From Malaya genurostris (lineage: Eukaryota; Arthropoda; Insecta; Diptera; Culicidae): 64,000 nucleotides of DNA. The stretch's first letter is position 1. The number at the start of each line of letters is the position of its first letter. Shown piece after piece: positions 35,692 through 46,607 of this stretch. Below the pieces are notes generated by a model. The model was not told the DNA's origin and searched no databases. It saw nothing but the letters and a program-made list of their open reading frames with translations. The position numbers and the translations under genes are program-made. Location of the stretch: contig NC_080572.1 of NCBI RefSeq assembly GCF_030247185.1, forward strand, positions 99,621,198-99,685,197, read 5' to 3'.

Positions 35692-35922
35692 TGTGGAAAA
35701 GCCCATATTGCACAAGAATGAAGTTCGGTTTCCATTTTGCGTTTGGTGTGCAAATAATCATTTGACACAAACCAAGTTACTGCTCCGCCGTTCAGCCACC
35801 AACTGACGCAACATTGAAAAGGAGGGAAAACACTTCGTCAGTGCAGTGCGTCCAGAATTATTGACAGCTAATAGTGCGAGGGGAAAGATGCTAATATTAT
35901 TTAGTCATGTATACACTCCACA
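35692..35922 (-). repeat. LTR (5' LTR in element orientation)
   Basis: 231 bp; same sequence as 33894-34124. It would carry the promoter for the element's RNA on the minus strand. Confidence 0.95.
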
Positions 35923-35927
35923 TAAAT

Positions 35928-37900
35928 GATGGTGCTTTGTAGGTCTAATATATTTCATTCTGATTTTACAAACATACTAACATGAGAATACATGAAAACT
36001 CTTGCTAGACATTCATGCAGTGACTCACGTCAAGTTGGCATGGCCTCCTAGTAGGCAAGTTATTAAACACGACTGTACAAATTTGGACGAACTATCGAGC
36101 AGAATAACTTCCTTCTTCCAGATCTATTGTTATTCAAAGTTCCGACATCATCCAACACCATAATTCTTCATTGAGAGATAATTTTAAACGAGTATCGAAT
36201 GGATAAAATCTGCTAGTAGACATAAAGAATTTTTTATTTTAATGATTGTTTGTCTACAGAAGAAGACATCCTTAACTTTTGTTCAGATATTAAGAAAGGT
36301 ATTTTAAGTTTTATTCTTCATTTATATCAAATAATCACTTAAAATGTTTACTGAACAAAGGCGTGACAAAAGATCGAAATAATCTACTTTAGTTCGAACT
36401 TTTATTTTTTATTAATACGTTTTTCTTATCCAGTTTTAGTTTTCGATTCAATTATGCTTTCATAAGAAAGATAAACACCAACTTCACAGGCATTGAATTG
36501 AAAACAACGCCTTCGCAATCCAATCCCCTCTCGTCGACATACCGTCTTATCTATCAGTTCACTGAATCGATAGTTTTTACCTACACACTCGCGTACGAGT
36601 GCCTGCACTCGCGGATTGCGTAGGTGTCATCCATGATCGTAGCTGACACGCTCCAAACTTGTCGGTTCTCGGTTTTTTCTCTACCACCACGGATCTAGAA
36701 GATTGTTCAATCTAAAGCCGCTTGTTTGGCTGTTTGCTCATGGTTGTTTTCCTACCGCCAATCGATGGTCCTGATGCCATTTGCCACTCACTGGTAATAG
36801 TATTCTTCGATTTAGCCGATCGCGGTTCACAGCATTGCAAGTTTTGTCTCACGCTCGCGTGCCTCGCAGAACCGACCTGACGCGAAGTCGTAGCCATCGA
36901 ACAGTTTTAATTTATCTTCGTCACCAGAATCGAGTGGACGGTCGTCGTCGGTTGGACCGCACCAGGGCGCGCATTTTCACTGCTACTCAAAATCGATAGC
37001 CGTTCGCCTCTGCTGCTGAGTGGTGCCGGTGGTCTTAGAACATCGGCAAACCCGTTCTCGTGCGTAGTCGCTCAAAGTCAGTTTGTTACGGTGCGTTAGC
37101 TTGCGTCTCGGGACAGTTAAAAATCGATGATGCCATAAATCAAAAGGTTTCGCTAATCCCGCAAACCTTTCCTGGAGTGTAAATTCGACGTTTAGTGCTT
37201 TGAATATTGCGAACCAATCTAACGACCGGTTTGCTTTCGAGGTGACCAAAGCCAACCCTGTCGGATTCAAGAGGAAATTGAACCGGTGGTGTTGAAGGTT
37301 TTGAGAAGTGTATCCGCTATGCCAAGTGCCACAGTGGTGAAGTGAAAATTAATCATAAAATAAAAGCAAATTGATAATTCATTATCTTTGCGGTGCATCG
37401 AAAAGTCAGTTTTCGTAGAAAACGTGTCCGGTGGCGTCAATGAGTCGTAAAGAAGGAATTTCATGGAATGTTTCAAAGCAGATAAGAAACTCGGTGGCAC
37501 GAGTTGTTGTAATTCCGAGGATTTTTTGATAATGTGAATCTGATACATGATGCGGAAATGTTTTATCACCGAATAATTAGCATGATTTTAAGTGTTGCGA
37601 AAGTTTGAGCATTCTACTTCAAAACTGATTAAATATCAAAATTAAAACAAAAATCAAATAGTGATTATTCAATTTGGACGACACAAATTTTCGAGTTTGC
37701 TGTTGCTCGGAGTAGTACTGCATTCAATGTACTACACAGTAAAAAATCTATTTCAATTTTCAAGAAATTATACATTTAACATTAATAAGTTTGTTTCCAA
37801 TCAGTTCGCCATGCAGATTAATCTCAAAAATAATTCAAATCTGTCTAACAACTCTATTTTACGTCATGACTGATTGAGTTTTCCTTGTTTTTAACGGTAG
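35928..37900. other. No coding gene; GC-richer block at 36480-37340
   Basis: Bases 36480-37340 are richer in CG words than either flank and hold initiator-like sequence (GTCAGTTTG near 37077), which fits a promoter or a 5' untranslated exon for a plus-strand gene. No credible protein is encoded. Near 37820-37880 the words 'ttttacgtcatgactgattgag' match 44790-44830, so a dispersed repeat is present there. Confidence 0.3.
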
Positions 37901-37986
37901 CGATGAATTTTAATGTACCATTAAGTGTCAACCTGATATGTGCTTTCATGACTCAGTCGATTATTTAAAAGATATTTTATTCAGGC

Positions 37987-38701
37987 CTATTTGCGTACAA
38001 GCTTCACGTGGCCGATTTAGCTGAGTTTTTAGATAATTTTTTTTTTGTATTGGATCTCGTTGTCACCCTTTTTCTATGGGGAGAGGAGCTTCCATTTTCC
38101 TCCTGCGAGGATTGAGAGGCAGTTTGTTCGTGGTTCGTCTCGTCATCCATTGCCGTGGTATTGTTGTTGATTTCGTTGCTAGTTGCTGTAGATGCGCCTT
38201 GTTGTACATTGTTTGCAGTTGCTGGTTGGTTGGATGGTAAGCTGTTAACTGCAGCTGGTGTACTTTGTTCTATAGGGGTTACGTTGGATGGTTTCGTTGA
38301 AGGGGATACTTCCCTGTCACAGGTGTACTGGGGTTGCTTGGGGTTGGTGTAAAGGAAGCACCGTTGTCCTTTGGTATAGTTGTCTCCTTGTTCGGTTTAT
38401 CACATGGCTTACCGTAGTGAACAGCTTTTTGGCAATATTGACATGTGGCCATCTGATTGTCATAGGTAACAAGTGATTTGCACGGTATTCTTGTATCCAG
38501 ACCGAATGTCACATAAGAAGGCCTCCTAAAGCGCATGCGTAACAAACGTACGCCATTTAGAATACCGGGGAAAAAATTCTTCCACTTTTCTTTTTCGATA
38601 GAGAGAATCTCTCCGTATTGGGACATAGTTGCGCGAATATAAGAATCGTTGACGCTTGAGGGAAGATCATGCACACGCACTTCTATAGCACTATCTTCCA
38701 T
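37987..38701 (-). pseudogene. LINE ORF1 (nucleic-acid-binding, gag-like) relic
   Basis: The protein would bind LINE RNA. Read from 38701: AIEVRVHDLPSSVNDSYIRA then a fold with LSIEKEKWKNFFPGILNGVR and a zinc knuckle CQYCQKAVHYGKPC (C-x2-C-x4-H-x4-C). A Ser/Thr/Pro-rich tail follows. After STPVTGK one base is missing, and the reading goes on in another frame as SPSTKPSNVTPIEQ to ATWKLVRK and a stop at 37987. No endonuclease or reverse transcriptase follows, so this is an ORF1-only remnant. The 5' part is cut off at about 38701, next to a mariner relic. Confidence 0.8.
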
Positions 38702-38708
38702 AGTCAGT

Positions 38709-38828
38709 TTTTCTTGATTGAAAAGAATAGCGCTAAGTCATACGTTCCAAAAATTGGCAAAAACTGAGATCCACTATTGTTCGTATAGTATATGACTATG
38801 ATATGTGGCCGAGCGTTGTCATGATAGA
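38709..38828 (-). pseudogene. Mariner transposase C-terminal relic
   Basis: The minus strand reads HDNARPH, followed by YYTNNSGSQFLPIFGTYDLA. This corresponds to the DNARPH and GW-LPHPPYSPDLAPSD region of DD34D mariner transposases. It is short and degraded, and it abuts the LINE ORF1 relic. Confidence 0.5.
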
Positions 38829-38829
38829 T

Positions 38830-39260
38830 AATGACAAATGCGGGTCACTCGGAAGCAGTTCGTTTGACATACCCTTTCGATCGTGATATATGTATAGTAT
38901 AATCTTGCTTACGTGAAAAAACGGGCTGGCTATTTGCGCTTAAGGATATCATAATAAATTCACTTTTTGTCATCAGTAAAAATAAGATGCAATTGTCGCA
39001 AACTATTCTAAACCTTGAGGAAATGTTGTGAAACTTTAAGGTATATTAAAAACGGATTCATGACCCATAATGTTGCAAGCTTGGATACTCATGAGACAAT
39101 GTCTCCAATTTCAAAACATCAAATGATTCCTTCAACGTCAAAATCAACATCAACCACTTACGAGACATCGTTATGATCTGTCTCATCAAGTTTCAGAAGT
39201 AAACCTAACCAGAACTTTTCGTAATCTAGGAGAATAAAGAAATCCATAAATACAACACTT
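38830..39260. other. No gene recognised
   Basis: Probably the degraded remainder of the neighbouring mariner relic. No family words can be read with confidence. Confidence 0.3.
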
Positions 39261-39264
39261 TTTT

Positions 39265-40384
39265 GCCTTTCTCATATAAAAAGGTTATGCAATCACTTGA
39301 AAAACCGACTAGCAAAAATTGGCCCGAAGGGCCAAGTGTCACATACCATTCGACTCAGTTCATCGAGCTGAGCAATGTCTGTGTGTGTATGTGTATGTAT
39401 GTGTATGTGTGTGTATGTGTCAAATAATCTCACTAGGTTTTCTCGGAGATGGCTGAACCGATTTTGACAAACTTAGATTCAAATGAAAGGTCTGATGGTC
39501 CCATACGGAATTCCTGAATTTCATCCGGATCTGACTCCCGGTTTCGGAGGTATAGGGTAAAGTGTGTTCAATATCGTACACCGTCACTTAAACCGGCGAA
39601 ACAAAAAACGCAAAAATTTTTCTAAACTGGTGTCAAAAATACACAAATCGATAGTCATTATCAGTAGGCAACTAAACAAACCGATTCCGGCTATCCTAAT
39701 TCCCGGTATCCGGTTCCGGAAGCACCGGAAATAGTGGTCATATATACCAAAATGGATCTTACTCACTCTTCTCAGCGATGGTTCGACCGATTTCCACAAA
39801 CTTAGATTCAAATGAAAGAAATCACGGTCCCATACGGAATTCCTGAATTTCATTCGGATCCAACTTCCGGTTCCGGAGTTATAGGGTAAAGTGTGTTCAA
39901 TATTGTACACCGTCATTTGAACCGGTAAAACAAAAAACGTAAAAAATGTTGTAAACTGGACTCGAAACCGTTATTCCCAATCTTAGGGTCAAATGAAAGG
40001 TCTTATGGTCCTACCAAACATTACTGCATATTTTCGGATACAACAAACATTTAAATCGCCATTTAAAGTACTATGGCAAAATTGTATAACATCTTCAAAA
40101 TTTGAATTAAAACTAGTAGAGTTTGTACGTCATGTTAGTTGGTGACCGTACGAACCGACTTCGATTATACCGCTTCTCGACCTCCGGCGCCGGAAGTGTA
40201 TATTATAGTGAACCCTCTTCGTTTTCTTAAGGGTGACCTACGCGAGCAAAGCACTTTTATACTAGTTAATGCACAAACAATCCCTTGGTTTCTTTCGAAA
40301 ATCGAAGAAAAAAATTTGGAATAGAATACCACAATATTATACATGAGAAAGGCATCATTACACCACTAGGTGGATTAAAGCAGG
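39265..40384 (+). mobile_element. Dispersed GCCTTTCTCAT element, copy 2
   Basis: It starts GCCTTTCTCATATA in a T-run, carries the same TG/TA microsatellite (39378-39419) and about two units of the 329-bp sequence, and ends CACTAGGTGGATTAAAGCAGG in another T-run. At 1120 bp it is close to the unexpanded form of the family. Confidence 0.85.
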
Positions 40385-40462
40385 TTTTTTTATTTAAAAA
40401 ATACTTAATAAGGCTCACCGCTTTAGCACTAGGATGACGAAGGCAGCCTAAATACAATACTA

Positions 40463-40681
40463 TTAACGGATCCTAAGTTTTTTTCTCAATTTCCACACGT
40501 CTGCAATTCTACCTAAAATCCTGGTGCCACCTTTCGTAAAATAAAACGCCATGTCTGAATTATAAGTTCCAAAAGTCGGGTGAGGCTTAAACTTCCATCC
40601 ACTATTATTTAAATGATGTTTGATATAAGGCACAATTTGTGGTCGAGCGTTGTGATCAGAGCTGCTAAATGTCACCATCAA
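40463..40681 (-). pseudogene. Mariner transposase C-terminal relic, second copy
   Basis: The minus-strand reading SSSDHNARPQIVPYIKHHLN, SGWKFKPHPTFGTYNSDMAF is the end of a mariner transposase. The FGTY wording is shared with the relic at 38.7 kb, so both come from one family. Catalytic Asp residues and ends are not preserved. Confidence 0.6.
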
Positions 40682-40699
40682 CTAGCAACTTTGCACGAC

Positions 40700-41200
40700 G
40701 AAGATTGGAAAGTTTGTGTCACTGGACTGCTGCCAACCAGGCTCTACCAATCATCATATGTTATATTGAGTGTCTGAGAGCCGAACTGTCATAATTTACA
40801 TTCTCTTGATATTACACTCACCAGGACGCTCATTGATTGTCGATCCGATTGATATTATCTTAATTTCTCCTGTCACTGCTTGATTACGATGTGACTAAAT
40901 ATCAATCAAGCAGCATAAACATTGAATCAAATTCATTTACACCAATAAACTCCGAAGTCCGATGACTTTTTGCAAAGAACAATGAACTTTGTCAATTTTT
41001 GTGCTTACGATTTTCGTCATCAGTTATAATAAGATGCAATTATCACATCCTTTTTTAACCTTCTGCAGAAAAATGGCTTCCAATTTCAAAACATACAATA
41101 TTTCAATATTCTATGTTTTGAAATTGGATATTCTGTGTTTTGAAAAGAATATTTACACCAAAATCACTCTCACCCGTTCACAAGATATCGCTGAAGTCTA
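40700..41200. other. No gene recognised
   Basis: AT-rich DNA; nothing supported. Confidence 0.3.
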
Positions 41201-41208
41201 TCTCACAT

Positions 41209-41787
41209 GAATCATTTACGTTTCGCATTCAGCTCATCAGTGCATTAGCAGATTATATTGATCTACTAATGCCACCTCGCGGATCAACATAATCCGCTAA
41301 GCAGACGTAAAGTCATTGCTATTTGCAACGCACTTATTTTACACTAAAAGTGCTATGTCTATTCTGACGTGCCGAAAGTAAAGAAACCAATTGACGGCAA
41401 TAGATAGTATTTGGGGGTTTGGAATTTGGGTTTCGGTTTGTGCTAAATTGCACATGACTAGTTTGAATCATTTACGTTTCGCATTCAGCTCATCAGTGCA
41501 TTAGCAGATTATGTCATCTGTTGGCGGCCAGCATTGCCGTCAATTGGTTTCTTTACTTTCGGCACATCAGAATGGACATAGCACTTTTAGTGTAAAATAA
41601 GTGCGTTGCAAATAGCAATGACTTTACGCCTGCTTAACGGATTATGTTGATCCACGAAGTGGCATTAGTAGATCAACATAATCTGCTAATGCACTGATGA
41701 GCTGAATGCGAAACGTAAATGATTCAAACTAGTCATGTGCACTTTAGCACAAACCGGAACCCAAGAGGTTCCAAACCCCCAAATGTG
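41209..41787. mobile_element. Foldback element with 193-bp arms
   Basis: The arm 41209-41401 is complementary to 41533-41725 with only a handful of differences. A second segment (B, 41402-41464, 'tttgggggtttgg...gactagttt') has its inverse at 41726-41787. Between the arms there is a partial direct repeat of the arm start (41465-41512). The unit is therefore B-A (about 256 bp), present twice in one direction (one truncated) and once inverted. Each arm also contains its own hairpin (TTATGTTGATC/GATCAACATAA). No coding region. Confidence 0.9.
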
Positions 41788-41799
41788 CTATCCCACATG

Positions 41800-43130
41800 T
41801 TTTCAGGAGCAAAAATACCCCATAGATTATTTTCGGAAAATAGAAGCAATGACGACTATTACACTTGGAACATTTGATTTCGCTCAACAAAATTTACAAA
41901 TGTTTCGTAAATACAACGTAATTGGTAGACTCCATGCGCCATCTTTTGTGAAACACAAGAAATTTCTTGATGTGTTTAACTCAAAATAGATTTTAAAATA
42001 CTTCTAACAGGATCTGAACTCTAAAATAAATTTCAGGTCAATTCCTTCCCATTCCTCATATTATCAATTTAATTTATTTTCTTATGAATTATAAAATTTG
42101 TTCGCAATTTGAGAAGTGTCATTTTTTTTATTATTTTATTAAGAAATAACGTAGAAAATACGAATATTTACAAGTATGTTTTTTTTTCATTTATCGGACA
42201 AAAACATTGACTGCAAAAACCGGACACGGATTCTGCAATGTAAAAATCGCTTAAAATCATATTTATCGCGAAACCCGGATAAAAACTTATCCGGTTCTTT
42301 CGAAACAAATAGATCAACCAGCACGTAAAAAATAAGCCAACTAAACAGCATAATAATACGAATGTTTTTGAAAGAATTTTTAATTTCAAATTCGATTTTT
42401 GCGTACAAAAATACTGGAACAGATTGCAAAGGCCGTGAATTTGAGATACGTGTCCAATACTCCACACTTGAACAATATTTTCTGTAAATGTACGTATTTC
42501 TCTGAAAATTCATGCAGTCTCATTTTTAGGTTTTCGTAAACCAGTAGCTGAGAGAATTACGTTCGATTATGTGATAAAAATTGATTTCTTTCAGTCTAAC
42601 ATTTGTCAGGTAGAAACTGTACACAGATATAAATATTTTGTGAATTTACATCTATTTTCATGCACATATTTGGAGCAGATAATTAAACATAAAATTACTT
42701 TACAATTCTGTACATTTCAATACAATTTAATCGCAAAATAAACGTTAATTGAAAGATATAGTTATATTCATTGAAAATTCAATGCAATTCAATTTAGTTT
42801 TGCATCGATGAAGGTTTTCAATCAAAATTTCGATTCAACCCATGTCTATTCCATGTTACTATTGATTTACATCTCGTGTAAATTTCATCTTTCTGTGTAT
42901 AGCCTGTGAATTCAGGTGCCGATCCTATTTTCAGCTTCGTTTATGACAGTTTTTGTTTAATTATGAAAAGGTTAATTCGGACTTCAGTAATATCAAATTG
43001 ATGGTTTATGCTTTCAAACAAATTGCTACGACGATATAAACTATCTTAAGCTTACCGATTTTATGACACATATTCACGTACAAGTTGGGTTAAATTTGAG
43101 TATTGAATTACATTTTTTTACTCATTTCAT
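41800..43130. other. No gene recognised
   Basis: AT-rich DNA. No gene or terminal repeats could be supported. Confidence 0.3.
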
Positions 43131-43134
43131 ATTA

Positions 43135-44436
43135 AAGACTGTACCAGAAAGTATGGACGCACTTTGATTTCGCTGTAAATAATTCACAAGTGTTAGATAT
43201 TCAAATTTTATTCGGTATACTGATAATATTAGACTACAACAACAGAATATTATATTCAACATTTGCTACTTAGCCATTGTAGACTAGCTGGCGCACCTTC
43301 TTGCGAACGTTCTTCATTAAATTCCGTACAGACTTCTTGGCGACAAGTTTTGACACTTTTTTCCAATCTTTTCCGAACTTTTGAATGGTTTCGGCTGCCG
43401 AGACATGTTTCCTAAGGTGTGCCTTCGTTAATGCCCAAAATTCCTCAATTGGTCGAAGTTGTGGGCAATTTGGTGGATTCATGTCTTTTGGGACGAAAGT
43501 GGCATTTTCGGTAGTATACCATTCTACCGTTGATTTCGAGTAGTGGCAAGAAGCAAGATCTGATCAGAAGACAACAGGATCCTTGTGGCTTCGAATCATG
43601 GGTAGAAGTCGTTTTTGTAAACATTCCTTGATGTATATTTCGCTGTTCATTGAAGCAGTGGTAATGAAGGGTTTCGAAATCTTACCGCAGCTACAAATTG
43701 CTTGCCAGACCATAGCTTTTTTACCAAATTTTTCGATTTCAATCGATGTCTCGGACTGGTTTAACACTTGCTCTTCTCACACCGTATAATATTGTGGTCC
43801 CGGCAAGGATTTGTAATCGAGTTCCACGTAGGTTTCGTCGTCCATGATTATGCAGTTCAAATTTCCAGCAAGAATCGTATAGTACAGCTTTCGATTTCTC
43901 GGCCTGATCGATGCTTCTTGTTTCGGACTACGTTTTGGTTGTTTCTGCTTCTTATAGGTTCGAAGATTCAAACGTTCTTTAGCACGAAGAACATTTGACT
44001 TCGAAGTGCCCACTTTTTTGGCCACATCCCGAACTGAAACCTCCTTCTTTTGCACGAACGCCTTCTGTATACGTTTATCCAACTGAGGGTTAGCAGGGCC
44101 TTGTTTTCGACCCGTTTTCGGTTTATCCTCAAAGGTGTTATCCTCACCGAACTTCCTGATTGCATTTCGCACGGTATTTTCACTTACTACTTTCATTTTT
44201 GCTATCTTTCTCAGTGACAGTCCGCGTTCTGTGCACCATTTGTACACAATTTTTCGACGTTGTTCTGCTGAAAGTCCACGCATTTCGAAACAAACTAATG
44301 AAAACGAATAAACAACTGCACAAGCGGTTAGAGAAGAGTGTAAACAACAGGACGCAGCCATAAAAATTGACAGATTCTGAACCATTGCGAAATGGCAGTG
44401 GTTTTTGGTTGCGTCCATACTTTCTGGGACAGTCTT
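43135..44436 (-). mobile_element. DD37E (ITmD37E) transposon copy 2, full length
   Basis: Inverted repeats AAGACTGTACCAGAAAGTAT and ATACTTTCTGGGACAGTCTT border a 1302-bp element. TA precedes it (43133-43134); the other side reads TT, so one target base has changed or the border is one or two bases off. It contains both segments missing in copy 1. Confidence 0.92.
43270..44283 (-). pseudogene. Nearly intact DD37E transposase (two nonsense codons)
   Basis: The frame from MRGLSAEQRRK (44283) to the stop at 43270 spans about 337 codons, the usual length for this group. An N-terminal helix-turn-helix (LSLRKIAKMKVVSENTVRNA) is followed by a second one (VRDVAKKVGTSKSNVLRAKE). The first Asp is in IIMDDETYVELDYKSL, the second in SDLASCHYS and the Glu in PNCPQLRPIEEFWA; 37 residues separate the second Asp and the Glu. 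All parts stay in one frame. The only breaks are TGA after PQYYTV (an Arg codon in copy 1) and TGA in place of Trp before SDLAS. An upstream ATG at 44418 lies in the terminal repeat and is less likely to be the start. Confidence 0.9.
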
Positions 44437-45780
44437 TTTTGTTATTTTAACTTTTTCTACTTTAATTTTGCTGTTGCATTCGTCAGTTTCGTTTCAATCT
44501 ATTTTCCTCGTTAGATACTGATGAAACGCTAAAAAACAAATTTGTTAAATGAACAAAAGATTATCAAAGCAATACAAATTGATCAAAATTCATACTAAAA
44601 ATAATTGAAAATTTAATGAATAACAGACTCTTAATGCTTAAACAGTGAGAACGGAAATCTGTATAAGACATAAATTTTCATCGATGTAATATAAATTTCA
44701 GAAAATTCATTCACATATGAATAATGAGTTTGATTCCATTCAATTTTCTATGCAGCGTAAACTTTAGAATAGATAAAACGCATTTTTCTGTCTGCCAACT
44801 GTATTTTATGTCATGACTGATTGAGATTCCCATGATTAGCACGTCGTTTTCACTTGCCGCTATCACACGACTACCTAGTTCGACTGTATGAGTTTTTTTT
44901 ATTTAAGGCTGTATGAGTAACATATGAGTGTTTCTGAGAACTCTATCGATACACGGACGCTCGTTGTGATCTAATGATTTTTGGTTCAAATCCCACTCGT
45001 TGCCAACCCTTATTATTGTTTATTTCGATGATTTTCTGTAAAGCCATGTAATTTTCAAATCTCTCGTAAAATTCTGTTATTTCTGATCAGAGATGCCAGG
45101 TAGAAATTTCAAAAATAATTTCAGGGTTGGAAAAGTCTATATATCCCAAAAAAATCTGCAGTGAGGAAGTATGTCTTGCTGGCCGCCATTTCTCTATTTC
45201 TCTATAAAGTATGATAAGCTAAACCAAACGAAAAAAAAGGTCGCGACAATTTCAAAAGTCTTTAAATTTTGACGAAAGTCAGCGAAAAACTCTATTTTCA
45301 AAAGTCTGCACAAAAAAATGTCTGCAGCACTTTGTACGAAATCTGCAAATTTACTGACAAATCTGCAGATCTGACTTCTCTGTTTCTGATGGATGCCTTT
45401 TGTTACATGTTAGGCATCATCTAATGGAACTTCACAGGTTTCTTTCTTATTGTTTAGTTAAAGGTTATCCTACGATAATCGAGTTTATTGATCCTCTTGA
45501 CTCCACTTTTCTCTTCAGACACTGATAATTTCGCTTATAATAAGAATACCTAAAATACTGCTAACAAAACATGATGACGGAAGATGACTTCCGTCGCACT
45601 CAAGCATTCCAACGCACCTTTCTCCTATTGAATGGTGGTTTTTGTGTATCAGTTTCATTGGTTGATGGAATACCACTGGGTTGATTTTAAATCATTGTTG
45701 AGATCCGCTAGTTGGAGTTCAAGCGGCTCAATACTTTTCCCTATAGACATGATATAGAATTATTTATTTTTTTTACGTTT
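44437..45780. other. No gene recognised
   Basis: AT-rich. 44790-44830 shares 'gtcatgactgattgag' with 37860. The 45100-45370 part repeats 'aaatctgca/gtctgca' words. No gene is supported. Confidence 0.3.
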
Positions 45781-45787
45781 TGTATTC

Positions 45788-45930
45788 GACTGCATTAGCA
45801 GTTTATGTTCAACTACTAATGGCACCTCGGGGTTCAACATAAATCGCTAGACAGACGTAAAGTAAATGCCTTTTGCTAATTGTTCGTTTGCACCAAAGTA
45901 CCATGTTTATACTGACGTCTCTGACGCATT
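45788..45930. repeat. Dispersed GCAGACGTAAAGT family, third diverged copy
   Basis: 'ctgcattagcagtttatg', 'ctactaatggcacctcgg', 'ggttcaacataaatcgctag' and 'acagacgtaaagtaaatgcc' follow the order of the 41.2-kb arm. The internal hairpin TTTATGTT/AACATAAA is kept although bases have changed. Confidence 0.7.
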
Positions 45931-46607
45931 GTAGACGACTATCGATCAAAGCCTTGGAGATCCCTATGCTATTTGAACCAGCAAGATGTGACAGAAAAAT
46001 ATCTATCTGAAAAATATTAGATCTGTCTAATACTGTTTCAAACCCTTTCTAACTCTTATATCGTTTTCGCTTGATGCCAAACGTAACCCAGTTTCTACTC
46101 TAACTGCTGTGAAGCCGTTTGTTTGAAGCCAGTTTCGAACCTAATTTCAACGTTATTGAACTGAAATTCGAGTCGTTCTTATATCGGGTTGGCTGAAACG
46201 CTCGTTGCTCAGTGCGAACCCAGTTTCGTGAAATATGTTTGTTTGATGAAACTGCTCTGGGTCAGCTTTAGTTTTTTCAAACGAAAACAACATTAGTAAG
46301 GAAATTTAGTCTTATTTATCACGCTGTGTCGATTCCCGCCGTTTATTCAAATAAACCGGATCAACAATGTTAAACCGGGTTCAAAACATTGTACTAATTT
46401 TCTCACTGAATCTCAATGAATTCAAAAGCCTCATTTACTTATCAAATTATGTCTAAAATTGTTAAACTGAACTTCACAACGATTTGCTTCATAGCAGATT
46501 CACATCGCCCGCTACCGATGACAAACACACCAAAAATGTGGCCTTTGCGAGGCACGAAAAAAAAGTGAATGAAATCAATCGCGTAGAGAAGCAAAGCAAA
46601 ACCGAAA
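45931..46607. other. Upstream region of the host coding exon
   Basis: No gene. A possible splice acceptor (tttgcttcatag, about 46480-46491) lies before the start codon, and an in-frame TAG is 24 bases upstream of it, so the coding frame begins within this exon. No TATA box or clear initiator was found. Confidence 0.35.

Larger units (their letters stand above)
33894..35922 (-). mobile_element. Complete non-autonomous LTR retrotransposon
   Basis: Two 231-bp LTRs that I read as identical (33894-34124 and 35692-35922) start TGTGG and end CCACA. They are flanked by the 5-bp duplication TAAAT (33889-33893 and 35923-35927). Read on the minus strand, the primer-binding site lies one base inside the first LTR (35673-35690) and the polypurine tract GGAGAGAGAA touches the other LTR (34125-34134). 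The 1567-bp interior has no gag or pol, so reverse transcriptase and integrase must come from an autonomous relative. Identical LTRs mean a recent insertion. The 5-bp duplication fits both BEL/Pao and copia; the family is open. Confidence 0.95.
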
